DNA of 64,000 nt from Gossypium raimondii (lineage: Eukaryota > Streptophyta > Magnoliopsida > Malvales > Malvaceae), in NCBI RefSeq assembly GCF_025698545.1, contig NC_068569.1, forward strand, positions 11,160,001-11,224,000, read 5' to 3'. Made by a program: the position numbers and the translations under genes. Below, piece by piece: positions 1-12,536 of the stretch. Under the pieces are notes generated by a model, which saw nothing but the letters and a program-made list of their open reading frames with translations, was not told where the DNA came from and did no database searches. Within the stretch, counting starts at the first letter, position 1. Every line of letters begins with the position of its first letter.

Positions 1-1
1 C

Positions 2-160
2 AGTTTTGAGTCGGTTCAAGTAAAGTGGACTAATCGTAGTAGCAATTACGCAGCAGATTCTTTGTGTAAATTAGCTATTAGGAATGAAAATGATTTGTAT
101 TTTGATATGGAGTATCCGATGGATATCCATAACATTATTATTCGTGATTCTATTAATTGA
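2..160 (+). pseudogene. LINE-type RNase H domain, C-terminal fragment
   Basis: A 53-codon open frame enters from the left edge and ends at a TGA. The translation reads VKWTNRSSNYAADSLCKLAI, the pattern of the C-terminal part of the RNase H-like domain (RVT_3) at the end of plant LINE polyproteins: a V-x-W-V-x-R-x-x-N-x-x-A-D-x-L-A-like motif including the conserved Asp. The stop is followed by a short T-rich stretch and an A run around 190-200, as expected for the 3' end of a LINE copy. Only the end is visible, so the rest of the element may lie to the left of the window. Confidence 0.6.
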
Positions 161-1456
161 AGTTGACCCTTTGGGTTGTTTTTTTGTTTCAAAAAAAAAA
201 ATCTCTCTAAATTTTGATTTATTAATTCAATACGTATTAAAATTAGATTTGAACAAATATTTTAAATTTAATTCAAAAATTTTATGGAAATCCAATTTCA
301 TACTATTAAATGAATATAGCTTAAAATTTTGAGAGAATTTATTATCATTCAAGAAATAAATAACAATTCCTGGAAACTTTTTACTTTTTATATAAATATT
401 TTATTTTAGGATTTTAATTGAAAATACAAAAGAAAAATATTTTTTAGTAATTTTATGTACATTTAAAAATAAGGACCAAATTGTCAAAACTAGAAAATTG
501 GGAATTGAAAAGTTATTCTACCTTTTATAATTTTAGAGTTGGATGAACGCATCAAAATTATATATATATATATATATATATAATTAAAGCATAGGATTTT
601 AATTTTAAATTTGAAAGGATACAGGACTCCTAATATATTTAAACCAACATATTCAAAAGCACTGTTGACTCTTAAGACTTTGTTTCTCGTTACTTTTCAA
701 AATTGCTGTAGAATCATAAACATTATTAAACAAATGGTTTTAATGTTAAAAATATTTTTGAACCCACACGCAAATGTTATAAATTTTATTTTTGCATTTG
801 TACAAACATTTTGAAATCAAATAATATTTTTTAACACTTATAATCTAATGTATATAAATTATACAATTGAATTTATAATGTTTATATTTTAATATAAAAT
901 TATATATTCAATTAAATTTTATAAATAAATAATATTAATGATTTAAAAGTATATAAAATTTATACTTATATATCATGAATATTATTTTATATTTTATTGA
1001 AATCTCATCATATTAATTAATTTAAATAATATTCAAATGCATTTTCTCTACAATGTTATTTCAAAATTTATTAAAGCATAGGATTTTCAAAAATAATCCT
1101 AAATTAGCCCACGGGGAGAAAAAGAAAATGAGTGAATAGAAAATAGGGATAAAAACAAATAATGTCTAACTGTCAAGCTCCGCTACGGAAATATAGATAT
1201 CTATTGCAGATACCTCATGAACATGGGCTGCATTGCAATGCATGTCTGCATCCATAGTTACAACCATGAAAAAAAATGGAAAAGCACAGCTAGAACAAAA
1301 TACAGATCCCTGTTTGAATTATACACTTTTTTTTTTTTTTTGAGACACCACATATCACGAATGATTCATAGATTCACTCTAAAATTTCTGTCCTGAATCA
1401 GTGAAGGTAGCCATTCAAGTTCTTGACATAGGAACCTGCAAAGTTTGAGTTAGTAA
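161..1456. other. AT-rich intergenic DNA
   Basis: No convincing coding region. It contains a (TA)n microsatellite at about 559-582 and homopolymer A and T runs. The right part probably includes the 3' untranslated region of the minus-strand LAZY-like gene. Confidence 0.5.
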
Positions 1457-1530
1457 TTAATGGAGACTTTGGCAAGGATTTATGTGAAAAACGGAAGGTT
1501 TTCCTCTAACCTTATTAATCTCGGTGCTTT

Positions 1531-3475
1531 TTAGATCTCCAGAACAATATCTGCAAAAAAAAAAAAGAGAGTAAATAAATAACATGGTTTGTTCATGTTT
1601 TTGGCTAATAATAATGGATGAAAACCCAACGAGAACATACATTCAGAATCTGTCTTCACCCATTTATATCCATCTTCACTCTTCCTCTCCTGGGTTTCAT
1701 CTTCATTATTTAATTTATTTCGCCTTTTCGGAGACTGTCTGTCTTCTAAATATTTCTTCACAGCTGATGCTCCAGAAGGGTTCTGATTGTAAATCTTCTT
1801 GTGAAGCATTACCCTCAAAAGCTGTTGAATGAAATAAAACATTATACATATATTTCGCAGCTAATCATAAAGTTTTTTAATACATAAAATCAATGTTTAA
1901 TTCTTGCTTAATTTACCCTCTCCATTTTCGATTCTTGCAGCACATCTCTCAAGCTCGGGGCAGGTGAAAATCCACTGCCGCAAGCAAACATCTTCTTCAA
2001 AAGGAAAGAAAGCGATTTTTTGCCGATGGATTTCTTGTTTTTTTCAGCGCAAATGTCTTTGCATCGGCCGAGAATAACACTAATGGTTCGATCAATGTCT
2101 TCTTGATCTGATTTATCCCCTGAATCACTACAAACCGCATTGCTAATCCTCCTATCAACTTCCAAGCTCGATGGACAGTTAAGAAACCTATCCAATGGTA
2201 GATTTGCTAGTTCCTTTTTAACATCGGAAGCCGGTTTTCGGGACAAGAGTTTGGTTAATTCCTTTTCTAGTTTCCCGACTTCTTCGGGCGTAAATTCGTG
2301 TAAATCCTCCGATGAGGACGGCTCGTGTTCCTCGCGAATATCAAACGGATCTTGTCGGGCGGTGTTTTGGGATGGAGGATTTTCTATCATGTCATTATTG
2401 TTGCCAAACGTTCCTATAGCCAACAATCCATGAGGCCAATCGCTGAACTCTTGTCGAGGCTCCTGTTTCATGTAATCTTACAAGGAAAAAAACAACAGGA
2501 AACGAGATGTTAAACAGTATAGGTTGTCGAAAGATCACATGTGCAACATGTCCTACTTGTCCCATGGATTTTGTTTTTGTAGATTTTAACAACAAAGACT
2601 ATGAGTTTATCAAAGACTTAGATCCCCTGTGGCCCTGTCTCTTGTTTTGGTTTTAAAAACAAAGTTCGAAGAGTTTTATTGTGGGGAAATTGAATTAGAA
2701 TGGGCCCCTCGTAAACAAAATATCGGACAATCACATTTCACGTGCGTATCCCTGTTGACTCAAATGTTTGTGGAAACTAGTAAATTACTTCACTTTCACA
2801 CCCCTGTTTGCAGCCCCTGGTGTTGTTTTTTAACATCTTAATTCAAGCCAAACTGAATCTAGGGTATTTCTATATATTATATTGGATGTGAGGGGATGAA
2901 ATGAGAAGAACCTTAACCCATATATATTATCAAAATAAGAAAAGATATGATATATGAAAAATAAATGTGAATAATTATTCAAGTCAAAAAAGAAATCTCG
3001 GATTGATTCCTTCAGTCACCTTTTTTAAGTCACCATTGATAAATTTGGATTCGAATAAAAACTATTATAGTGCGCGAGTGCAGATTACAATGAAAAAAAA
3101 TAAAGAAATAGAATGCTTACTAGTAGCAGAATCTGTTTGTGGTTTACTGCGCCCCGGTTTCCCATTAAGCTTATTTTGGACCCAACCAAAGAACTACAAT
3201 CAAACATTTGAATTAAAAAAAAAAGAAAACCTTGATCAAAATCATGCGGTTTGGAATCCACTTGTAGATGTAAATTTAATCACAAATCTACGCTTTCTTT
3301 CTCAACAAAGCAAGCGTACGTTGAGAACCAAGTAAATAGAAACTTACTTTCATTCTGAGATGTGCCCTTTAGGAACGAGCTTGAGAGCTTACTCTGCACC
3401 GAGCCTTTGGAAGAAGATGGTGGTGGAAAAGTGAATCTGCAAAAACTCGGGTGCAAAGGAGGCGTATCTTAATAG
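1531..3475 (-). CDS. LAZY/DRO1-like (IGT family) gravitropism protein
   Basis: Member of the plant IGT family (LAZY, DEEPER ROOTING 1), which controls branch and root angle downstream of gravity sensing. Visible coding exons are 1917-2471, 1641-1821 and 1531-1550. They join in phase through GT-AG introns to give 251 codons plus a stop. The main exon starts [20 protein letters not shown], which holds the family motif GLLAIGTFG. Later come the conserved [12 protein letters not shown] and [18 protein letters not shown] blocks. The last 20-nt exon completes the C-terminal tail YIVLEI, the EAR-like end typical of the family. A likely first exon (about 3348-3475) ends in ATGAAA followed by the donor GTAAGT, as in relatives whose first exon encodes only Met-Lys. 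The expected second part, with the W-M-Q-N-K motif, is not found intact. Family assignment is firm; the 5' structure is uncertain. Confidence 0.8.
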
Positions 3476-3500
3476 CCAATGAGAATAGAGCTATGCATCG

Positions 3501-3513
3501 AAATATATAAAAG
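3501..3513 (-). promoter_or_regulatory. Candidate TATA box of the LAZY-like gene
   Basis: On the minus strand this reads CTTTTATATATTT. It lies about 150 nt upstream of the candidate first ATG (3351-3353), leaving room for a 5' untranslated region of about 120 nt. Predicted from sequence only. Confidence 0.4.
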
Positions 3514-4135
3514 AAAATGGCTAGCTAAGATTTTGATGAATTTAATGACCTTAATAATATATTATATAATCAATGCATGTATGTCCATATCTATGTAATA
3601 ACACGTGATTCGGAAATACAATGGGCAGGGTTCAAGAACATCCGGCTCCTGGCGCCCTCGTGGCTCTGATTTAGTCCATTAGATCGCGTAAAAAATGATG
3701 ATTTCAAGACAAAAATATTCTACTGTTAGTAAAAATGTAAGAATCAAATCTCTTTTTATTTATTACCTACTCTTAGGATCGACTCGATTAAGCAACAAGT
3801 AAAAAAAATAGCTGAATAAATTGAGAAATTAAACATACAAATTTAACGTGGAAAAGCTCCCCAAAGAGGATAAAAATTCACGGGCAAAGATAATTTTACT
3901 ATAATGGCAAAAGAATGAAGATTACAAAAAATGGAGATAAAAACTAAAACCCGAAAACAAAGAACCCTCAAAACATAAACACAAAATTCTCTAGATTAGG
4001 CTAAATTAGCAGACTGTAAAATAAACTATGCTAATAAATGCTAAATATAATATACTAATAAATACTAAATCTTCTAGAAAGAAAATCTATTTTGTTTAAC
4101 TTGACTTACAACAATCTCTTAGAATTTGAATCACA
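3514..4135. other. Intergenic DNA with possible retroelement remnant
   Basis: No gene seen. The stretch at about 3840-3960 (AACGTGGAAAAGCTCC, then ACGGGCAAAG) resembles short sequences common in decayed plant LTR retrotransposons. No LTR, primer-binding site or protein domain is recognisable. Confidence 0.25.
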
Positions 4136-4320
4136 CAACTCTAACACCTAACTATTCTAGTAGTGACACAATAAGATTTATCGAAGATACTGCTGCCAAA
4201 GGTTTTTCTACAACTTATATAATTATACGCAACTCTAACACCTGACTATTCTAGTCGTGACACAATAAGATTTATCGAAGATACTGCTGCCAAGGGTTTT
4301 CGTACAACTTATATAATTAT
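4136..4320. repeat. 94-bp tandem duplication
   Basis: Two adjacent copies with a period of 94 bp. Copy 1 begins CAACTCTAACACCTAACTAT and copy 2 begins CAACTCTAACACCTGACTAT. They differ at a few positions (AGTAGT versus AGTCGT, CCAAAGG versus CCAAGGG, TTTCTAC versus TTCGTAC). Function unknown. Confidence 0.85.
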
Positions 4321-7214
4321 ATATATTGTTTCCTTCTGATGTTATAACATAATTTTTCATGGTCCGTCACGTCAATTCTTGCAGGAACAAATATTTACAA
4401 TCATCGTCCAAATAGGTTTTATATATTTATATATTTCACCTTGCTCATGTTATATCAACTAGAAGCTAGCCTGGAAAAGTTTATACTTAAAATTATTGCC
4501 TATTTGAAAACGGAAGCTTGACACAGTTAGGCAGCTTATCACAACCTATATTATTTAACGGAGTGCTTTATGTGTCATTCTAAATTTAGATATACGTAAA
4601 ATAATTATTTTCTTGTTTGTTTTCAGTGACATCGAGCTTTCAAATCAAAACCCATATGAGTTTTCTCCACCGTGTTCTTAAACTAAAAAACAATCCATTT
4701 ATCATCGCATTGTATTTGGAATCATTCACTATCACTAGCTGTCTCAGTTTTTTTTTTTTTTTTTAACCATTATCTGCCAAATTCATCCGAGTAGGACCTA
4801 AAAGCTAATGAACCAGACATGTAAGCAGGAAGCAACATGGTTTACAACGGAGAACCTTAATTAAGGATGAGGTTTAAGGGAACCCTACTTTCATCTCAAG
4901 TGCGTTTCTAGACAACGGCGTAGGTCTACTATTAATGTTTGATTCCAGGAAGAAAAATGACAAGGACCAAAGAACAGTTTTAGACACATCATCAATAAAC
5001 TTTCCAGCAGGAAATTGGCCAACTCCAAAAAGAAACAAAACACTTAATGGTCGAAACCAAAACTTGGTTCCTGTCATTCAATAAGATTTTTGGTATATAA
5101 AGCTTCTCGATTTGTAACATCATTTGTGTCTTTTTCTTTACTTTACACCCAAAAAGGGTTAGACAAAGTGTAGTTTTTCATTTGTGCCATTCGGGGTGGA
5201 TTTGTACAAAAGGGTTAGACAAGTAAAAACTATAAACTCGATTAAATATTTAATTTTGTAAATGACGATATTTAAATCTAATCAAATTTTTATAACACCG
5301 TAGCTTCCTCAATTTTTCATATTTTCATGTCTAATACTCGACAAGCTGACTTCTGCTTTTAAATTGATAAATAACTACAGTAAAACTCATACAAGCTACT
5401 TGTTTAATGATCAATAAATAAATTATTCCTTTTATGTTTTTAATCCTTATATATTATTTTAATTTACGAAGATAAATGAATTATTTATGAAAAAGATATT
5501 GAAAATACAAGGAATTTGTTCTGAGGGTCATGAATTTGCTAGTAATATAAAAAGAATACACTGAGTATGGTGAATGCATTATAATAAAGAAATAAGGATG
5601 ATATTTAGTTCAGTTTAAATATAAAGAAAAACAGACTTTAATGCGTATATTATAAGGGAAAAGTAAAACTCAAATGAATGTAAAATCTTATTGTTGCAAT
5701 TACATGAACTTTTATGTGTTTTTACTCTTGTTTTTTCCATAAGAAATAGTATTAATTTAGATATATAGAAAATAATTATCATATTTAACGAGAGTATTAT
5801 TTTAATGGATTGGTTGAGTGCGCCAATTTTTCATTATTTTATAAATTGTTATTACGAGAAAAAATTATATAGATGTTATGTCATTTATATTCTTTTTTTA
5901 ATGATATTAATATTTTTATCCGATAAAAATAAAATAAGTAATGCGACATTGGATACTCCTTAATCAATATATTATTATTGAATAAAAAGTTATTCCAACC
6001 AGCCAATCACAGAGTGGCTGTCTGAAAGGGTAGGAATGGGTTAGTAGGCGACGTGTCAAGCAGTGAAAGACAAAGGGAAATCCCATCATCTGTTGTCGGT
6101 CCAACACGTGTACCAAAAGGGCAGGGTTGACTTTCCACAACTATCCAATCCAGACCCGCCATTTGACATATTATTAAAATCGGTTTTCGTGAGACACAGA
6201 CCAACCAATCTTCCGTCATTTCCAATATATTTACATTTGTCAATTGACAGTTTTTTTAATCAAACAAGTTTTAAGTCTTTTTAGGAAATATTTTAAGAAT
6301 GTTTTGGACTAAAAAGATTTTACTTGGACTTGGATAGTATAACAAAAAAGTTTTAAATTAATAAATTGAAGATATATTTTTTGGTGAAGTTCCTGGAGAT
6401 TCGTATAAATAATAAGGAAATGAAAAAGGGTAACAAAATTCAAGGAACACGCCCACCAAGATTAAAAGTAAAAAAATTAGAGCACACAGTAATAATATTA
6501 GTTTTAAAAAAAGAAAAAGAAATTTGAAGATGGCAACTAGTTTTCTTGGGTATTGGGAAACAAACTAAAAATTGCAAAGCTTACCAAATATGGAAAGTTT
6601 AGGACACATCGGATAACGTAAACAAAGGCCTCCGGAGATGTGGAGCTCAATCCTCGATGGAAGTGGAGCTTTGACTAACTCGCCTTTTATTGGATCTACT
6701 TCAGTTCTTTTGATTAATCAAATATTAAACAAAAAGTAAGATAAGGTCTTTCTTTTTCCATTAAGATTAAGCAAATGTTTGTGTTTTGGCAGAAGGGCCA
6801 TGATTACGAATCTGCTGCATATTTATATATTGTATATAATATTAATTTTTAATATTTTTATAAATATTTTATAGTCTATATTCGAGGTTTAAGATTGTCC
6901 CTTTAAAATTTAAATTTTTAAATTTACATTTTCATTTGAAAATATAATGCATTTTATCACCGTATCCAACACTTATCAATGTATTATATATAATATTTAA
7001 TATAAAAATAATTTTAAAAGAAATTATCCTTGGAAATGAGATTCAATTTAATCAGAAATTTTAAGTTTTCTAGCATGAGAATATATCACATATACAATTA
7101 ATATTATTTTAATATATTTTATAGAATATAAAAGTGTTGGTAATTTTATTATAACTTGAAAATATAAATATTTAACATCTTCCAGGTTCAAAATTAAGCG
7201 TAATAAGTAATTTA
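4321..7214. other. AT-rich intergenic DNA
   Basis: No gene that I can support. It is a mixture of low-complexity AT-rich sequence, poly-T runs (about 4749-4764) and short open frames without recognisable motifs. A single ACACGTGT element lies at about 6104-6111. Confidence 0.4.
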
Positions 7215-7831
7215 AGAGTTTGTTTAGTCGTATTTTAAAAACATTTTGATTTAAAAATATTTTTAGAAGAAAAGTTATACTAAGCAAGTTGTTTTTGGCT
7301 AAAATTTTGACTTTTTAAAAGCACCTTTGAGAAGGAAAAACTAAAATTTTAGCTTTTTCTCTCCCAAAACACTTTTAGTACTTAATTATTTTTCAGCCCT
7401 CCAACAACGTAATACTTTTTTTCTTAATGCTTAATTTGTGTTAAAATCATTAATTAAATTTTTTAAAAATAATATAAATGTGTTAATATCTAATTACAAA
7501 TATTTAATGTTTATATTTAAATATTTTAAATATAGTTTATTTATTTTAATTAAAATTTATACTTCATATATTAAAATATTAACAAGTTATAATAATCTGT
7601 TTATATTCTTACTAAAATATAATAATATTAACTAATTTGAACATTATTTAAATGCATATTTGCTACTTGATAATACCATATTTAAAATGGACATTTTATT
7701 TCTCAAAAGTACTTTTAACAATAATGCTAAACACTCAAATCTTAAACTAAATTTTTCAAAATACTTCTTACAAATACTTTTTCACAGCATTTTTAAAAAT
7801 ATTTTTCAAAACTATTGCTAAACTAATCCTA
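7215..7831. mobile_element. hAT-like foldback or non-autonomous DNA transposon
   Basis: The left end reads GTTTGTTTAGTCGTATTTTA and the right end is its approximate reverse complement, ending GCTAAACTAATCC. Subterminal blocks rich in AAAATATTTTT, AAAAGTACTTTT and AAAAGCACTTT occur in inverted orientation on both sides. This organisation is usual for non-autonomous hAT-type or MITE elements of dicots. No clear target-site duplication was found and no transposase is present. Ends are approximate. Confidence 0.4.
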
Positions 7832-9472
7832 AGATTTATTAAAACACATAGGGATTGCAACTTGTAAGAAAGCACATCCTTTTGTCCTCAATAATGAAAG
7901 GTAAATTCCTTCATTTGAGGCCACTAATTAGGATTATTTTTAAGGGTTTTAAGTGCTAACAATGACTTAAATTCGTATTCGAAAGGGATTTATGATGATA
8001 AATACGTACGTCCAATAATAAAACAATATTTATTCTCATAATTAATAAAACTGATGGATAGTTGAATCTCCATATATAATTCGCAATGTGTCCACATGTT
8101 CAATAGCACGTGGACAGTAACATGTGTTTGGTTTTTGTTGCACGTCCATGCAACAATACATTATAATCTACTAATTTTCTTATACCAAAGGGAAGTGGTC
8201 GTTAAATGAAAACCCAGATATTGTGATTCATTACGCATTAAATTATTGGGATTCATGAACCCTAATCGTGTAACACTCCTTATCCGAGACCGTTTCCGGA
8301 GTCGAGCATGAGGCGTTATTTGACTTAACTTAAAAGTTCGGGGCATAAAAATTTACTTTTAAAAGTTATTTCACTGTTCATAATAAGGTTGTCCACCTGC
8401 GCAGCAGTCACTAAATTAATTATAAATCAAGCTACGAAAATCTAAATTTAGATCCGTAAATTTTCCCTGAAACTAGACTCATATACTTTTTGCCATAAAT
8501 TTTTCAGAATTTTTGGTTCAGCAAATTAGTATAGTTTATTAGTTAAAGTATCCCCTGTTTCACTGATCGACTATCCTGACCTCTCGTCACTAAAATTCAA
8601 TTATCTCATTGTACAGATTTCATATGGTGCTTCCACATATTTCTACTTAAAATAAACTCATTAAGGAATCTATACATATAAATTATAACTCATAATTCCT
8701 TCTGTATAATTTTAATGAATTTCTAAATTCAGAACAGGGACTTCAAAACCATTCTTACCCTGTCTCACTAAAATTCAAATATCTAAAATATATAACTTTT
8801 TGCTTACTCTATTTCTTTCATGTGAAAGTAGACTCATTCAGATTTAATTTCATATCTCACTCAGCTTCTAATTCAATTTACACTATTTTTGGTGATTTTC
8901 AAAGTTACATCAATGCTGCTATCCAAAAACTGTTCCATTGCAATTTTATTTTATTTTATTTTTTAAAATTCAATATAACCCCTTTATAATTATCTAGCAT
9001 TCCCTGCAAATTTCAATTCACAACCAATTTCAGTATTTCAACTACTTCATTTAAATATTAATAAAGTTCAACCAATCAACCATTTGAAGCTAAAAACATG
9101 TATATTTGAATGTCTAACACAACCATCACATTCAGATTTAACTTGCCTACTTAGTCATTCATACTATTACTTTTTACTTCAATTCCCTATACATGCCGTA
9201 TAAATCAAAAATTTGTTTAACAAAATCTACCGGAGGAAATCTGGATAGTGTGATCGTTGATGTAGATCCGATCCTCCGAACATATAAATATCAATCTATA
9301 ATAAATAATGAACACACACAAGTAAACTTGCAGAAAGCTTAGTAAGTTCATAGGCTCATAATAAATCTTACCAATATTTGACTAACAACATTAATAAACA
9401 AATAAAAATTCAACATTTCCTGCCAACCACAACCTCAAACAATGAATCTATCTAATCGAACTCAATATCAGA

Positions 9473-11834
9473 TGTAACACCCCCTAACCCCAAATCATCG
9501 TCGGAATAGGGTTACGAGGCATTACCGGACATATCAGATAATTTACAAAAATTCTTAAATAAATAACAAACATATTAAAATAAAATTATAAATTCATATA
9601 ATATTTTACTAATTAACTTCATTCATTTTTTTAAATTTTGACAGCACTTCTGCTTATTTTTACATAAAACCCCCTACAATTAAAAACCATATCATTTTCA
9701 AATATAATCAAATCAACCAATTCATGTCACATTCTCATTTTCTATTCTAAATACCTTCCAATCAAACTCAATCAACATAATATCAATTTAAATTTAACTA
9801 TGTACTAATTAAATAAAATAGATAAACTTCTTTCATTATCATTCATAAACTTATAATACTAACATCTTTAACCATTTATATTAAAACATAATAACCTTTA
9901 TACACATCCTATGTACATGCCACATTACCCAAAGGAAAATATACATCACCAAAGTTATGCTGAAGTCGGGATTGATATGGATGCTGAATCGAAATTTTTG
10001 ACTTCTATCAACCTGCGCACGAAAACAACCGTACGCTGAGTATTTCATACTCAGTGGTATTACTATAAATTAAACTATTTAACATTAATAAATTACAAAC
10101 ATCAACCATAAGCTTTATAAATCATTTAAACTAATTATACATAATTATATATCACTTCATAAATCTTAAATCCATATATATATTCATATACTAATTCAAT
10201 TCATACATTCTTTCTCGTACTTTTTAATAGTGCCAAATCATTCAATCTCATTATCAAATTTTCATTTCAAATATTTACCCTATTAACAAGGCTCAGACTC
10301 TGACAGATACGCGGATTCCACCTAAACACACCAGAATATCCAACCTAAACACACCCGGAATAATATAAATGCTCCATAACACACCAGTATATCATGTCCT
10401 ACCAAACACACCAATAAGACATTAAATGCCTCTTCCGATAAACCGAAGCATATAATAACATAATCATCTTCTCGGCCGAACTACAAATCTCCTAATCACA
10501 TCACAAATCCTATGGCATGCCATTTGTATCCAATCTAGTCCGATAAGTTAATAGGGTACTATTTTATTTTTTTCAATTTCAAATTCATTTCCACAACAAT
10601 TTCAAATATTCGATCAAATCAAAATATCTATTATTTCAATTCACATATAATTCAATATTCACACATATTCTTACTTAATTTCAAAATTTATTACTTTCCT
10701 TACTTTAAATGTCCCATGATTACAATTTCAATATAGCATTTAGTAAATAGTTTAAGTTATAGTAATACAAACCGTAAATCTCTCGTTTTAGTCCTCGATA
10801 GCTTTCTCCTTTCCTTTTGATGCCGATGTCTCGGGTTCTTTGTTAGCTACGAAAATAATAATAATTTTTGCTATTAATTACAGCATTAAATTAAAATAAA
10901 TAATTGAATTTCTAATCAATTTTACCTTACTCTTTATTTAATCTTAACTAAGTTTACTTACTTTTCTAATTCAATTCACACTTTATTTCTATTCAAATTT
11001 CATCCAAACTCAAATGTAACTATTAAAATTTCAGTATATTTTCCTAATTTCAAATTTCCTCAATTTAGTCCCTAAAACATAAAACTTATAGTTTCTTTTA
11101 CAATTTAATCCCTTTATAAATTCTAACTTAAAATTCATTCAATTAAATCCCTAATTCAACAATTTATTCAACATGAACCATGCTTAAAAACCTATGAACT
11201 TACAAAATATCAACTTAATTCCATCAAAACTTTGTTTTAAAGTTTCTAAATCATCAAAACTAAATAAAAAAAGGCTTAATTGACTTACCAATCAAAGCTT
11301 TAAACCTTAAACCTTTAGTTTTTCCTTTTCCTTTTTCTTTTCTTTCTTTCTTTCTCCCCTGTTTCTTCTCTGTTTCGTCCCTTTTATTCTGTTTCTTTCT
11401 TTTCTTTTGCTTTGTTTTTATTTCCTTTTATTTCATTTACTTTATATTACATTAATATAATTTATTAATAACCATTTAATTAATAAATATCTTTTAATTA
11501 TAATACAAGTGTATATACATATTTTATTGCATTTGTACAACTTTATTACCCTACATTTGGCACCATTTGATTTATTTCTTTTATATTTAATTAATTAATA
11601 TTTATAAAATATCTATTTTAATAAAAATATAATTAATACATTTCTACCATATCATAACCTTACACTTGTCTTAATCTAACTACTTCATAAAAAAATCTTT
11701 TAATATAATAATTTAATTAATAAATATCTTTTACTTCAATTATAAGAAAATATACAATTATATTACAAATGTAAAAATACTTATATTACACATGTATTTT
11801 ATCATATCCATACAATTGGCATATTTTGGTTTAT

Positions 11835-11870
<36 letters not shown>

Positions 11871-12217
11871 GTAATAATAATATAAAACCATAATAATGTT
11901 TAATAATTATAATAATTATATATAACTTAAATAAAATATTAAATTTTAATGCATATATGCCACATTTCATATAAATGGCTTAATTTCCATTTTAGCCCTT
12001 TTTACTTTCCTTTAATCTATAATTAGACATTCACTCTTTATTCAATTTGATCATTTTCCCTAATCATTCTTAATCAGACTAAATCACCTATCTAAAACCT
12101 AATTAAACACACAACTAGCCTAGTAAATATTTCTAATAATTATTTTCAAACTCAATTTACTAAGATGGAGGCCCGATATTATACTTTTCCGATGCCCGTG
12201 AATTTTGGGTCATTACA
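9473..12217. mobile_element. Solo-LTR-like element nested in family A
   Basis: A 2,745-bp insertion beginning TGTAACACCCCCTAACCCCA and ending GGGTCATTACA. It is flanked by a perfect 5-bp target-site duplication TCAGA (9468-9472 and 12218-12222). No protein domain is visible. It contains a (TAA)n microsatellite at about 11836-11881 and a loose array of ACACACC-containing repeats at about 10320-10420. It sits inside the element starting at 8269, so it is the younger insertion. A solo LTR is the simplest explanation, because no separate pair of LTRs can be recognised inside it. Confidence 0.8.
11836..11881. repeat. (TAA)n microsatellite
   Basis: About 15 TAA units with one interrupting G. Lies inside the nested LTR-like element and produces a leucine-run frame on the minus strand that is not a gene. 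Confidence 0.9.
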
Positions 12218-12352
12218 TCAGATGTCAACTTCAATTCCGACATTTAGCTTCAATTGCACTTACAAATACCTGTCAAATTAAGGATCGTCTTACGGATTTG
12301 AGTACATCGTTTGCCCGGTGCCTCGATTTGCTTGAATATTTCACATTGCTAT

Positions 12353-12536
12353 AACTCAGTATGGTTTTCTTCACGGAAATACCATACCTACTTTTCACAA
12401 CTCAGTATGGTTTTCTTCATGGAAATACCATACCTACTTTTCACAACTCAGTATGGTTTTCTTCACTGAAACAACATACCTACTTTTCACAACTCAGTAT
12501 GGTTTTCTTCACTGAAATACCATACCTACGTTTCAC
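12353..12536. repeat. 46-bp minisatellite with dyad symmetry, four units
   Basis: Exactly four units of 46 bp (12353, 12399, 12445, 12491), each starting AACTCAGTATGG. Each unit contains GTATGGT and, 15 nt later, its reverse complement ACCATAC; the loop itself holds TTTC and GAAA. Every unit can therefore fold as a hairpin. A two-unit version occurs at the same place in the family-A copy at 58488-60638. The open frame across the array is a by-product. Confidence 0.9.

Noticed and set aside
2967-3335. Plus-strand 122-residue frame
   Set aside because: Lies opposite the leader intron of the LAZY-like gene, is Lys/Asn-rich as expected from AT-rich DNA, and matches no family that I know.
6590-6720. 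Possible minus-strand exon ending at a GGTAAGC donor
   Set aside because: The short open frame with a good donor has no partner exon, acceptor or recognisable protein sequence.
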